Source: Adenanthera pavonina
Lineage: Eukaryota > Streptophyta > Magnoliopsida > Fabales > Fabaceae
DNA: 64,000 nucleotides
Assembly: GCA_026686845.1 (NCBI GenBank)
Contig: JAIVEN010000006.1
Coordinates: 38,672,501 to 38,736,500 of the forward strand
Direction: 5' to 3'
The position numbers were made by a program, and so were the translations under genes. The notes beneath the pieces are model-generated. The model was not told the origin of the DNA, searched no databases, and saw only the letters and a program-made list of their open reading frames with translations. This document shows positions 24,914 through 37,391 of the stretch, one piece after another (within the stretch, counting starts at the first letter, position 1; every line of letters starts with the position of its first letter).

Positions 24914-27900
24914 ATGATTTTAGTCTGGAATTGCAGAGGAGCAGCTGGAAAGGATTTCAATTGCTCGTTGAAAGAATTTGTCAGGTGACATAATCCTACT
25001 TTTGTGGTGCTTCTGGAAACTCGTACTAGAGGACATAATGCTGATAAAGTTATAAGGAAACTGGGATTCAAGTTTCAAGAAAGGGTTGAAGCAAAAGGGT
25101 TAGCAGGGACAATATGGATCCTGTGGAAAGATGAGGATGTGAGTTTCTCTAAAATTGAACAACATGAACAGTTCCTTCATGGGTGGATTACTATAGGCAA
25201 ACAAAACCCTTGGCTCTTCACAACCATTTATGTGAATCCCAGGGAGGTAGGCAGAAGAATTCTTTGGGAGAAAAGCTAAGAATGTTTCTCACCCCTGGCT
25301 TTTGGCTGGGGACTTTAATGAGATTAAAGATGATAGTGAACAAAGAGGAGGAGCGGTTCCTTCCCTTAGACGTAGTAGAAGATTTAATGAGTGGATTAAC
25401 GAATGTGCTTTGATTGATATGGGAGCTAAAGGCCCTTTCTTCACCTAGCGGGGACCTAAACTCCCAAATTACAAACGTATCTACAAAAGATTGGATAGAG
25501 CTCTATGTAATATAGCATGGGGGAATTCTTTTGAAGATGCTACTGTCAAAGTGGGCCCACGGATTCATTCAGATCATCATCCTTTTCTTATTAGGATGAG
25601 GATTAATAATATTGACAAAAAAGCTCATCCTTTCAGGTTTGAGAGAGCTTGGTTACAACATGAAAATTTCAAAGACTTCTTGAACTCAATATGGAAGAAA
25701 GATTCTTATGCTTCACGTAACTTAAAAAGATATTACTCCTGCTCTCTTGGATTGGAACAAAGATATGTTTGGCCATATTAAGGAGAGAAAGAATAAAATT
25801 CTCAATAGGCTTAATGGGATTCAACGAAAGATGCAGTGGCAAGAGAACAATTTTCTTGTTATACTTGAAAGAGAACTGCAAGAAGAACTTGAACAAGTTC
25901 TTAGTTAGAAGGAGACCTTGTGGTTTCAAAAGTCTAGAACTGAATGGTTGAATTTAGGTGATCGTAACACAAATTACTATCACACAAAAACCAACATTAG
26001 GAGAAGAAGAAACAAAGTTTTTACTCTTAAAGATGAAAATGACAATTGGATTGAACAAAAAGAAGTGATGGATCATGTTACTAGACACTTTCAAAGGTTA
26101 TTTTCTGAGGACATTCCTATCAGAGGATGGCACTTGACTGAATGTTCTTGGCCTATGATTGAAAGAAGAAAATTTAATGAACTATCAAATGCTGTTACTG
26201 ATTTTGAGATTAAGAGAGTAATGTTCAACATTGGAAGCTTAAAAGCACCTGGTGAAGATCGTTATCTAGCTGCCCTTTTTCAGAAAAATTGGGAAATTAT
26301 TAGCAAAGAGGTGTATAGTTTTGTTAAAGAATCCTGTATGAACCACCAGAAAAATAGGGAGATCAACTAGACCTTAATTTCTCTTATTCTGAAAGTTCAC
26401 CAACCAGAAGAAGTAGGACAGTTAAGGCCTATATCTTTGTGCAATGTTATTTATAAGTGCATCACGAAAATCATGGTTCACCGGCTTAAGCATATTCTTC
26501 CCAAAATTATCTCCCCATTACAAGGAAGTTTTGTTCTTGGGAGAAATATTCATGACAACATCATCATCACTCGAGAGTTGGTGCATTCTATGAGAAAAAT
26601 GTTAACTGGAATTAACATGCCAAAGCCTATGATAGGGTTAACTGGAATTTTCTTACTACGACACTCAAGGAGCTTGGCTGTCTGGAGGATTTTGTTGACT
26701 TGGTAAATTTTTGCATCACTACTACTTCCAATAATGTTCTTTGGAATAGAGAAAAAACTGGTGAATTTCTTCCATCTCGTGGTATCTATCAAGAAGATCC
26801 CTTATCTCCTTATTTCTTTGTTATTGGCATGGAAAAACTTACTCACATTATTGCTGATAGTTGTAATGAAAAGAATGGAAAGCTATTAGAGCTGGTAGAA
26901 ATGGTCCATTTATCTCACATCTTATGTTTGCTGATGACTTGGTTCTTTTTACAGAAGCTTCTATGGAGCAAATTAAAGTGGTGTTAAATTGTCTTAAGAT
27001 TTTTTGCGAAATATCTGGCCATTTGTTTAATAATAACAAATCTCAAATTTTTTTTTCTTCTAATGTGAATAGGCAAACCAGAATGGAAATCAGTAGACAC
27101 GATGGCTTCATTCAAGTCTCTAAATTGGGTCAATTTCTTGGGTCCTTTATCACCCACAATAGGCGTAGGAGGGATAACTACAGATATTTGGTGGACAAAG
27201 TTAAAGGAAGACTCGGTGGCTGGAAGGCTAAAAGTCTCTCGCTTGCTGGCAAGATGACTCTAGTGAACTCTGTCACTAATACTATGGCTCTGTATCAGTT
27301 CTAACATGATAAGATTCATAAAACGATAATTAAGGAGATGGAGAAAGCTCAGAGGGCTTTTATCTGGGGAGAAGATGATGGAGTGAGAAAGTGGCATGCC
27401 ATTAATTAGAAGATGATGTGTACTAGTTGTGAATTTGGAGGGGAAGGCATCAAATCTCTCATTCCTATGAATGAAGCTTGTCTTTTTAAATTCTTGTGGA
27501 ACCTCACGAGAGATGAAGATGAGCTTTGGATAAAAGTTATAAAGAGCAAATATAACCGTAACAGATCTGAAGGGAAAGATTTAATTATTAAATCTTATGA
27601 TTCTAGATTACGGAAAGAACTTGGCAAGCGTTGGGGCAACTTTTCTAGTATGTTAACTCATGATATAAGAAATGGCCAAGAGACTAGTGTTTTTCATGAT
27701 CAATGGATTACTGGAGGCCAAAGGCTAAATAGTGTCACAACCACTATTCCACAAAAGGCAAATGATCTATATGTTTGTAACCTTGTCTTGGAATTTAGAG
27801 AATGGGACCTTACTTCTATTGCTAATTGGATTTTACAAGAAATGGTACTCAAGGTCATGGCTATGATCCCTCCTAATGTTGATATAGTGCCAGATAAGAT

Positions 27901-28972
27901 TGCTTGGTTCCCTAACAAAAGTGGTGACTTCTCTGTGGCTACTGCTTATAAGAGTATAATGAAAGAACAAGAAGAATCTCAAGATAATCTCTGGAGATTG
28001 ATTTGGAAGTTGGATGTCCCTCAATGGGTTCGCACATTCATGTGGATTGTTGCTAAGAACCGGCTTCACACCCAAAGTTGTAGGAATAAATGGGCTGGAT
28101 TTAACGGAAGATGTCATAATTGCCAGAATGAAGAAGAAACTACTCTTCACGCCTTGCAAGATTGTCCACAGGTTAGTAGAATTTGGACTTTATTTGTTAA
28201 ACCAGCTGATAGAAGCAGATTCTTTGCTGCTGATGGTTTTGATTGGATTAAATTTAATCTAAGCTGTAAAATTGATGACTGGTCCACCACCTTCAATGTG
28301 GTTTGTTAGTTCATGTGGAAATGGAGGAATAACACTTTGTTTGATTTTAATTTTAATGTTCCTAGCAAACCTACCTTAGTTGTAAGGAGATTCATAGATA
28401 ATTTCAAAAGCTATAAAAGTAGATATGATGCTGCCAACTATGAAACTGTTATGGTTAAGTGGAATATGCCACATGTTGATTGGTGAAAACTCAATATAAA
28501 TGGGGTCTCAAAGGAGAATAGTGAGGAAGCTGGGTGTGGTGGATTGGTTCGAAACCATAAAGGGCAATGGGTTGTTAGTTTTAGCCATAACATTGGAAAA
28601 GCTAATGCCATCATAGTTGAGTTATGGGGATGTATTATAGGTCTGCAATTGTGTTTGGAAAAAGGGTTTAAGCAAGTCATTATAGAAAGTGATTCCAAAG
28701 TTCTTGTGGAAACTCTTAATAATGAAGGAAGACAGCTCAAAGGACATCACAGGATGGTTGCCAAAATACTTAAACTTATTAATAGAGATTGGTGGGTGAA
28801 AATTCAACATACATATCGTGAAGGAAACAAAGGTGCAGATTGGCTGGCAAATTATAGTCTCACACTCACGGCGGGTATGCATATTCTGGACAACCCCCCA
28901 AGTGCTCTCAAAGGAATTCTCGATGAAGATTATGTGGATGTTGCTACACCACGCAGTGCTTTTGTGATGTAA
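24914..28972 (+). pseudogene. LINE ORF2 (endonuclease, RT, RNase H)
   Basis: Polyprotein that nicks target DNA and reverse-transcribes the element. Readable pieces in order, in changing frames: endonuclease (VWNCRGAAGK at 24920, LLETRTRG, GDFNEIKDD near 25310, LDRAL and SDHHPF at 25490-25590); RT from about 26200 (GSFVLGRNIHDNIIITRELV at about 26525; catalytic FADDLVLFTEAS at 26925); RT-associated zinc segment (CHNCQNEEETTLHALQDCP, about 28112-28170); RNase H at about 28485-28900 (GCGGLVRNHKGQWV, ELWGCIIGLQLCLEKGFK, ESDSKVLVETL, YREGNKGADWLAN). Stops or frameshifts occur at least near 24984, 25275, 25447, 25780, 25907, 26370, 26704, 27303, 27408 and 28308. The first RNase H aspartate appears changed (LNING for LN.DG). 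Non-functional. Confidence 0.88.
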
Positions 28973-29038
28973 TGTTGTTGATTTGTCGTATTTTCGTTCT
29001 CTTTGGGTTGTTTAACCCCGTTTATGTACCCCAAAAAA

Positions 29039-29051
29039 AATCAATCAATAT
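29039..29051. repeat. LINE target-site duplication, 3' copy
   Basis: Exact copy of the 13 bases at 22335-22347, directly after the LINE A-run. A short (TA)n tract follows, so the exact 3' limit could shift by a few bases. Confidence 0.78.
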
Positions 29052-32000
29052 ATATCAATATATATATATATATAATATATTAAAAAAGAAGGATGAAGCT
29101 GTTCAACTAATGAACAGTATAGTGCCGGCTTCTTTTGACTCTGTGTGTAGATTTGTTTTGGTGCTGCCATGTGTCACTTTCATGTTTTTTTTTGGATCCC
29201 ACTTTTTTAATTTGATATCAATTTTTTTTTACAGAAGAAAGGTTTTTAACCTCCTTCATCCTTATTAGGGTTTATCTTATATTTCAATATATGATAATAA
29301 AATTAAGTATAATTACTATACTTTATTTTCACTATAGTTTTTTTTCACCTTTTAATTTTTTTGAATTCTAAAATCATAATTTTTATTTATTAATGCGCAT
29401 TAATTTGTTTTTCACTTTCTCAGTTAATTTTATTCTTATTTTTTATTTTCAATTTTTTACATTTTATTAATACCAAACTTTTCATTATTAAGAAAATATT
29501 CAATGATTTTCTTCATCAATTAATTATATTCTTATTTAAGAATATTCTTTGGCTCTTTTAATAACTCAAAAATCTTTTGATATATACTTAAATGTCAATG
29601 TCTAAATCAAATAAAGAAATATTGTGATAAAAACAAAAATTTTAATAACATGAATTATAAAAAAGATTTTTATATAGCATAATATCCTTTTTTTTAATTC
29701 TAAATGCATTAGGGAAACAGTGCATTTTCTTTAGAAAATGTTTATTAATGTGAGACCTCAAAATATTTATATTGAGGAAGGCTTATTAAAATATACATTG
29801 GAAGAATCTCTAATTTCAAATTTAATCTTGGTTTGTGCTTTTTTAAGGCTTTGAAAAAAAATTCAGAAAAAAAATGCTTTGAAAACTATTGGTGGGATTT
29901 TTTTCAAATTGGCTTGGCATTATTAAGGATTCAAAATTTCAAAGTTCAATTTTACACAGATTTCAAGCAGCCAAAAATAATTTATACAGGTTTCAGAATT
30001 CAATTTGACGGACTTTATTATTTGGGATGTGAAGCTTCTTTGTAAATCTTTGTTATATGTTTTGACACTTTAATTTTTGGAATACATACTCATTCATCTT
30101 CCATTTCTACACATCCATCTTTCCCTCATCGCTCTTCTTTGTAACTCTCTCATCTTCTCTTTCTTGACCAGAGCAAAGTAACTGACACCATACACATTTG
30201 GATGTGGGGTACCAGTATGACAAACCTGTTGCTCCTTAGATGGCGATGACAAGATCCTTCTTCTTCGGAAGGACATCAAAGCTTGCTAATTTTTTAGGAA
30301 ATCTTTCCATCTATTTTTCCTCATTTTTTTAAAGATAAAATTGATTTAGTCTTCTACTCCTTTGGTGTTATCCTATTCCAAATTTGATGAAGATTGGGTG
30401 GAGAAGGCCATTCAACGGAGGATTTGATGGATGATTCAATGGTAGATTCGACAGAGGAGTATGATGAAGGTCTTAGTGATAGGATTAGGTGGTTTCCAAA
30501 GCCTTGGTTAATTTCTGTGTGTTTCTACAGGTGCAAAATTACTATTAATCTAGATATATTTTGTAAGTTCTGAAAAACAAAACTCAGTACTTTTCTAGTT
30601 TTTTTTAAAACTAAAAAGTTTTTCAAGATATCATTCTTTTAGATGGTTTGTGTAAACTTTGTGTTTGTGCTTTGAACTATGTCTTGTGGATTGTATTATT
30701 AATATTTCAATTGCTACATTTGATGTATGATTCTTATTGAACTCTATGCTTTTAAGCTTAATAACAAAATGAAGGGAGTAATTCCTATAATGCACCATGT
30801 TTGGTTGCCATTTATGATGGTTCTAATCTTAATGAGCTTTGCACTTTTAATCTTTATCATAAAATTGCATTCACTGGTTCTTGTAATGCTCTATGATTGA
30901 TTTAATTTTTCTCACAAAGTCATTATCTTCTATGATTGGTTGCTATCAGATGATTTGTTTTTTGGTTGGATTAGAATAATAAATTATGATGTTTTGAGAT
31001 GGCATGCTGAAATTATGATGTATTCATGTACTTGCTAAAACCATTATGTTGAACTGCCAAGGGTTGTAAATATTGTTCAAGAAATGATGCTTCCTCTTCT
31101 CTTGTACAATTTGGGCATGAAATGTATATTTTGTTCAATAATCATGTTTGCATCAATGTTTTTAAGTAGTATTGCAATTTAGAGATGGCTAAAAATAAAA
31201 GTATTGCAATATAGAGAGTTTCATTCCATTGACAATGGACCATCACAAGTACACTATAAAAAAGTACACAATAACTTATTAAATATGAATTTAATATTCT
31301 TTAGTTTTTCTCTTGAAACTTTTCCAATTTGCTATTCGATTACTTATTAAATATGAATTCAATATTTTTTGGTTTTTCTCTTTAACCTTTTCCAATTTGT
31401 TATATGGGGTTTAAAAGATCAACTCAGAATACCATTACTTTTGTTTGCTTTTTTTTTTAATTATTTTGTTAAATAATTTTTGCGGTGGCAAGATATGGTC
31501 TTTAAGTAAAATGGGCTTCAGTTAAACAAACACAAGGTAGCAATGTTATGTGGGTGGCTTTACTTCAATGCCGTATGAGGGTGGATGAACATTTTCCTTT
31601 TGAAGAATTATTGCTAGCTCCAGTGGTTATTTTTGTCTTATTCACACTTATGAACCTTATTATTGGTCATTAAGTTTGTCTTATTGTTTTATAGACATTC
31701 ATATATACTTTTTTCGATGTTAACATCATATAGTAGCTACTTATGATATTTGGGCACTTTAAAATAGTTCAAAGCGTTTTTTAGTTTTTCTAGAATTAGT
31801 ATTTAATCTATAAGGTAGCTATTATAAATTAATCATTTTTGTTGATCACTCGGTCTATTGACTAAAGTTTAATAGTTAATACAAAGTTTTGTTATTTGGT
31901 TCATGTATAACTTCTAAATTAATGGCCAATTTATTCTTTCAGTTTCTTGTGCTTATTTTATTGGGTGATTAACTATATTTCAGTTTGAAGCAAATTTTTA

Positions 32001-33089
32001 AATGGTTTACTTGGTTTGCCTAATAGCCTGCCACCTTGATCAAAGTAAAAGATTGGATGTGAGTTATGAGATTGCTTGCTTTTAGTGTTTGGAAGCAAGA
32101 ATACATCATTAATGATGTTTTATCATCAATATATGGGACTGGATGCTAGGCATGAACTTTTTGTATTATAATCAAATGCTATGCAGCTTGATCAATTTCT
32201 GGAACTACTATAAAGTAATTCTTATGATAATTTTTTTATATGATGTCAGGGGAGGTAAATTACATCATCTTGGATGTGTAGATATGTCTTTGCTTATCTT
32301 GTGCATAATACCCTTAAAATTGTATTTGACATGGTGTAAGAGGACTGAGAAAACTACGAAAGAACATATTGAGACAACTGTAAGGTGAATCCTCATATCA
32401 TTTTATACTAAAGTTATTGGTTTGTTTTGAGAATTTTTTTTTTTGGGGTTTGGTTGTCTTCACTGGGTATATAGTGTTGTAGTGTCACCAAATTGATTGG
32501 CCATCAATGTCTCTTACATTCATAAGCTTTTTAGGCATTCGTTTGAATTGTGACCATTGGATTTTATTGATTCTATTATGATAATTGTGCAATGGAAATT
32601 TTGATGCTGCCATTAAGGAAAGTCCCAAGAAATGGGCCCAACTGCTCACAATGGCTGCCTACATGTATTTTTCCAACTTTTGAAGTAATGGTTCCTAAAA
32701 TTTAATTATCATATCATTTTTTCCTTGTCACTTTGACAAATAATTATGTATTATGATGATTCATTTTCTATGAATAGCATCATCATTTTGACAAATAAAA
32801 TAAAATATCCCCCACATGCAATGTGGGAGAAATTTCTAGCTTTTATATTGGAAAAAGGAAAATCACATATCTCAAAAACAAAGGTCACATGAAGGCAAAA
32901 CTTGACAGAAGCAAACGTCAGCATCAATTCTGACAAAAATAGTCTCACAGAATTTATATATATATATATATATATACACATAGCATTTTATTTTTTTCTT
33001 CCTAAAATTTATTCTAAAAAATAATTCTATAAAACTATTTTGAGAATATAAAAATAGAAAATCCATTCAAACAAGCACAAAAATAAATT
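29052..33089. other. Intergenic DNA, no gene recognised
   Basis: AT-rich. No ORF here shows a domain I recognise. A tandem pair of about 60-70 bp lies at about 31276-31402 (ACTTATTAAATATGAATT, then TTTTTCTCTT and CTTTTCCAATTTG in each copy). Sequence at about 30380-30530 has a coding-like look (runs of GA-rich codons followed by a possible GT donor), but no homology could be named. An (AT)n tract lies near 32958. Confidence 0.35.
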
Positions 33090-33205
33090 ATTCCACCAAC
33101 TACCCCCCGTCCCAAATTTTACGAACTCAATATATCATGTGAGAATTGGCTCAATCCGGACCTTTCTGGCCATGAGAGTTCATTTAAGGGATCATTTGGA
33201 TGGTG
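33090..33205. repeat. Duplicated flank segment
   Basis: Shares ACGAACTCAATA.ATCATGTGAGAATTGGCT, GGCCATGAGAGTTCATTT and GGGATCATTTGGAT with 49395-49530. In the 49-kb copy a 30-bp piece of this is repeated in tandem. Non-coding. Confidence 0.6.
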
Positions 33206-33639
33206 CAAATTGATTTTGTTTTACTATTGTGCTATTCATTAATATCAAATAGATAATTTAAGAGAACATTTAAGTTAAGATTATTTTAGTAAAATATTAC
33301 TCCCTTCATTACACTACATAAGATACCTTTATGAGAAATCTATATTTTACAATATAAAGCATTTTATGAATTATGTAATGTAATTAATTTTTTGTTTCTA
33401 AAATTGCCTCTGACAAAGTACTCAAAAATTAATTTTCAAAAAGAATAATTAATGTAGGAGAGTAGTAAATAATGATAAATGACGGTAATTTAGAAAATGG
33501 TGGAAAAATTTTTAATTATTAATTATCACCCTGTGTGTAGTAGTTAAAAGTGTTTTATAAACTAAAATGAAGGGGGCATTAAATTTTACAATGTTCTAAA
33601 TTATTTAATGACGTCTTTAATTTGTATGACAAACCCTAA

Positions 33640-34546
33640 CAGCCCGTTTGTTTCAATTATCAAGGAGTTAGGTAATGTAATGTAAAGGAATGTGATGAGA
33701 TGATTATTACATATGGGTTTATTTAGTTTGATATTAGGGGGAGGGGAAACAAATTTATTTTTATATTTAACTAAACATAAATAAATAATAAAAGACTAAA
33801 ATACCCCTAGATAAAAAAATTTCCCCTTTTTCCTTATTCCCTCCTCCATTGCTCCTACTGCCCGCCGCCACCACCATGTTCCTCATCGTCGGTGGCCACT
33901 CCGTCCTCTATTCACCTTAATCTATCCTCTCAACAACAGCAATCTAGTATTTAAAAAAAATTGCTTCATATGGAGATTGTGTGACAGAGGTAGAGGTCGA
34001 AACAGATCTAGCAATAGAGAAACCTTCCTGATGTGATAAAAAACTCAATGGAAGCAAAATCAATTTGGTGCGATGTCTTCAAATTGGTGGCAAGATCTGG
34101 AAGAGGCTCCAGATTTGCCTTCGAACTGGCTCTAGATTTGATGGCAAACTTGGAGGTGGAAGGATGGAGGATGTCAATGGAGGTAAGGTCGATGGAGATG
34201 GATGGGAGAATAAAGGTGAAGGTTGATGGAGAGGAGGTTGTCGGAGGGTGAAGGTGGCCGAAGAGGGGTAGTTGACAAAGATGTGTGAGAGAATGAAGGT
34301 AGTGTTCACTAACAAGGATGAGTTTATGTGGGGGTATTATGGTCTTTTGTAAATGATTACAATGAGGTGATCATCTTCACCTAACAAAACTTTTGTTTTG
34401 AAAAAGGGGAAGGGGGAGGGGGGGACCATCACCTAAATTAGAGGGAGAATCCTATTCACCTGTGGTATGTGAAACTAAATACTAATATTGAGGTGATGTA
34501 AAAATAATCACTTCACATAGGGGTATGTGAGTGAACCAAACAGGCC
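33640..34546. mobile_element. MITE-like element, about 0.9 kb
   Basis: Left end CAGCCCGTTTGTTTCAATTA and right end (reverse complement) GGCCTGTTTGGTTCACTCAC are imperfect inverted repeats. The left end plus GTAATGTAA.GGAATGT.ATG matches the inverted right end of the MITE at 23425, so they are relatives. TAA precedes the left end, but a matching right-hand copy is not clear, so the right boundary is uncertain by several bases. Internal open frames at 34033-34315 on both strands are repetitive (Met/Gly or Pro/Ser-rich) and probably not genes. Confidence 0.6.
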
Positions 34547-35583
34547 CCAAAACAACATTTTTTACCACTAGGAGTGAGATATTATGTTACCATTTTGTTT
34601 TTCAATTGTGAACACCCCCGGGGGCTTTCAACCCACCTTTTTTCCTTGTCTATTTTCAAAATATAATAGCAAATTTGGCTTTGAAAAGAAATAGAGAAAT
34701 TTATATAACTAGATTGTCTTATCCAATGCAATGCATAGGACATAAAAATAAAAAAATTGATTCTATATAATATATATAACATTAAGTTCATAAAAAGATA
34801 ATGATATAAAATTTATGAAATTTGAGTAAAAAATAAGTAAAAAAATAATAGAGTTAAAAGATTTAAAATTTAAATATGAAAAATACATTTATGTTATTTG
34901 AGAGGGAATGATAGAAGAAAAAAATAGTCATAAACTGAATCTGCAAAGAGTATATCTATTGCATATTTGATATAATCAAATAAGGGAGAGAAGTTAAATT
35001 AATAATAACGATATGAATAGAGAGAGAATAAAAATATGGGCAAAGAATTTAAAAAAATATATACAAAATAAGGTGATTAGAGGAAATAGAGAGAATAGAA
35101 AATAAAAAGAAAATAGAAAAAAGAGAAAATATATAAAGAAATATTTTATAATATTTTTTAAATATAGAAAATTTAAATAAATAAAAATTAAAAGTAAAAA
35201 GTAAAAAATGTTAAAATACTTTTTTAAAAGAGGGAATATTAAATAGGGTGATGGAAAGTGATGGAATTAAAAGTTTCAAATAAAAAATGTTAAAATAATT
35301 TGAAAATAAAATATTAAAGAAAGTGAAAAAAATGAGAAAATTATATACTTTTCATAACAGTACTTATCAACAGTATTTTTTTCTTTTGAAATATTTATAT
35401 ATATATATATAGATTCCATCAAAATTAAAAAAATGTATAATTTAATAATGTGACTTACTACATGGTATATGCACGAGTTTCACCATTCACTTGGAACAAA
35501 ATTAATGGAAAAATTACTGTTCAGTATCCACTAATCACCATTGCTCCCTTTTAACATATTCTGATGTTGTGCAGTAATATTAA

Positions 35584-35995
35584 GGGCTCGCTTGGTATAC
35601 TTCTAAAGAAATAACTTCCTAACAAATATATTTTCTGAGAAATTAACTTATTGAAAAGTTTACATATGATCTATTTGTTTTACTTTCTATTTTTTAGGAA
35701 GTTGAAATAATTTTTTACATAAATATATAATATTTTAATTTTAAAGACATAAATATCTTATCTATTTAAAAAATTAATTAAGAAATTAAAGATCTTTTTA
35801 GGAAAATATTATAAAATGCTTGGGAAGCAGAACTTCCTTGAATTTTGCTCGAGAAATTTTACTTTCCCAGCTAAACTCAACTTTTTAAGAACTTTTAAAT
35901 TTTTTTTTAACCAAGCAATATCAATCAATCCACTCTTTGTTTAACTTCCTCTTAAACCACCCCCCCACCCCCACTTCTCTCGTATCAAGTGAGCC
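35584..35995. mobile_element. MITE, Tourist-like
   Basis: 412 bp, with inverted ends GGGCTCGCTTGGTATAC and (reverse complement of right end) GGCTCACTTGATACGAG, and direct TAA at 35581-35583 and 35996-35998. The paralogous block at about 16020-16035 reads ATACTAAGTTTTCT without an insertion, which directly shows the empty site. No coding capacity. Confidence 0.8.
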
Positions 35996-36056
35996 TAAGT
36001 TTTCTTAATGCACTTTTCCACGTTTGTATATTCCAAAAATGAAAAAACGATCCTTA

Positions 36057-36427
36057 GGGTGTGTTTGTTTTAGCTTTTAAGTGATTATGGAGTAGAGAAA
36101 AGTGATTATGCAGCCAGTAAACAAACACAATCTAGATGAAAATAATCACTTATGGCCATTTAAGTGATTATTTCCATAAGCTACTTTTTCCAGCTTATGA
36201 TAATCACTTTTCTCTCATAATCACTTATTTCACTTTTTCTTCTCATTATCCACCCAATAATCACTTAAACTCTAATATCCAAACACATTTCTTTTCTCAA
36301 AATCACTTATGGGTTAAAAATATCCAAACACAATTCACTTTTGACATAATCACTTATTTTCATAATCTATTATGAATAATCACTTATCCTCATAATCACT
36401 TATATATAATCTAACCCAAACACACAC
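36057..36427. mobile_element. MITE, Tourist-like, with ATAATCACTTAT repeats
   Basis: 371 bp, with inverted ends GGGTGTGTTTGTTTTAGC and (reverse complement) GTGTGTGTTTGGGTTAGA, and direct TTA at 36054-36056 and 36428-36430. The interior is rich in repeats of about AATCACTTAT on both strands. The 79-codon frame inside is a by-product of those repeats. Confidence 0.82.
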
Positions 36428-36600
36428 TTAATGTGGATCTGCAAATTATAAAAAGACTAGAAAAGCAAAGCGACAGATGGCGAAAGTAGGGTTAATAAAG
36501 CCCAAAAAGAGAAGGGCATAGAAAATTACAAAAAATATTGTTAAGCCCAATGATGGGAATTGTGATGAAGGAGGCTTAACATAGTCCAATAGAAACGAGC

Positions 36601-37386
36601 CCACCAAGTGGTCATGGGGAGCTCATCTAGTGTAGCAAGTCCACTGAAGTAAAAGGGCGTAAGGGTGTAAACCAAACAAGAAAAAGGGAAAGACGGTAAT
36701 TTAGTCCTTATAGATTACACGAATTTTCAATTTGGTCCGTAGAATTTAGAAGTTTTTAAACCACTCTTAAAGTTTGTTCTATTAGATGAGTTAGTGCTTA
36801 TGATTTTGTAAAGCTTTCAATCAAATCCATCTAACTGCCATATGGAAAAATGTTGTTAGTGTAATGCTAATGTGGTTAACAATTTGGAATCATTTGGTTT
36901 TTAGTTTACAAGTTTAACTTAGAATAAAATGAAACTTATAAGAATAAAATTTAGATAAAAATAAGTTTGTTGTAATGTGATTTATATTTGGATGAATTTT
37001 TTGCAAAAGTAAGTTTAACAAATTCAACTTGTTTGAATAATAAAAATTAAAAGTACTTTTAGATGTGTAATTATTAAAAATGACATAAATTTTATAATAT
37101 AATATTATATGAAATTGAGTTATATATGTTTTATAATATAAATAATTTTAGTCATAAGAAATAATAATTAATAAAAAAATTTAATTTTAAAATGTTAGGT
37201 CCAAATTATAAGTCACATTCAGTGATTTTTAGAATATTAAATATTTTTATATTATATTATTTCTTTTAAATTAAATTAAGTTATCAATTATCAATAATTC
37301 ATCTCATTTATATAATTTTGAACTTTCCATCAATCTCCTTATCCCTTCAATACGCAAAGCTGCCGCATCTCTCTCCCATTTCTTTG
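36601..37386. other. Intergenic DNA with MITE-related segment
   Basis: No gene supported. About 36893-37060 resembles 40312-40620 (CATTTGGTTTT, GAATAAAATGAA, GATAAAAATAAGTTTGTTG, AAAAGTAAGTTT), so a relative of the MITE at 40312 or part of one lies here. Its right end was not found. Confidence 0.45.
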
Positions 37387-37391
37387 GCAAA

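Larger units (their letters stand above)
22348..29038 (+). mobile_element. L1-type LINE, nearly full-length, inactive
   Basis: A 6.7-kb non-LTR retrotransposon with both ORFs recognisable in order: an ORF1 nucleic-acid-binding protein, then ORF2 with AP endonuclease, reverse transcriptase, zinc-binding RT-associated segment and a C-terminal RNase H. It ends CCCCAAAAAAAA at 29038 and is bordered by a 13-bp target duplication. Both ORFs are broken by stops and frameshifts, and ORF1 holds a 403-bp MITE. The RNase H tail and the DUF4283-like ORF1 are typical of plant L1 elements. It transcribes away from TNL2, which lies on the other strand just upstream. Confidence 0.9.
34580..36600. repeat. Duplicated block, copy 2 of 3, split by two MITEs
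   Basis: Matches 51080-51480 and in part 15641-16170. Shared pieces include TCAATTGTGA.....CCCC, TTGTCTATTTTCAAAATATAATAG, GAAAAGCAAAGCGACAGATGG and TTGTTAAGCCCAATG. The block is longer than its relatives because of the MITEs at 35584 and 36057 plus AT-rich filler at 34800-35400. Non-coding. Confidence 0.7.

Noticed and set aside
33640..34546. Open frames at 34033-34315 as a gene
   Set aside because: They lie inside a MITE-like element and have repetitive composition (GATGGA-type repeats).
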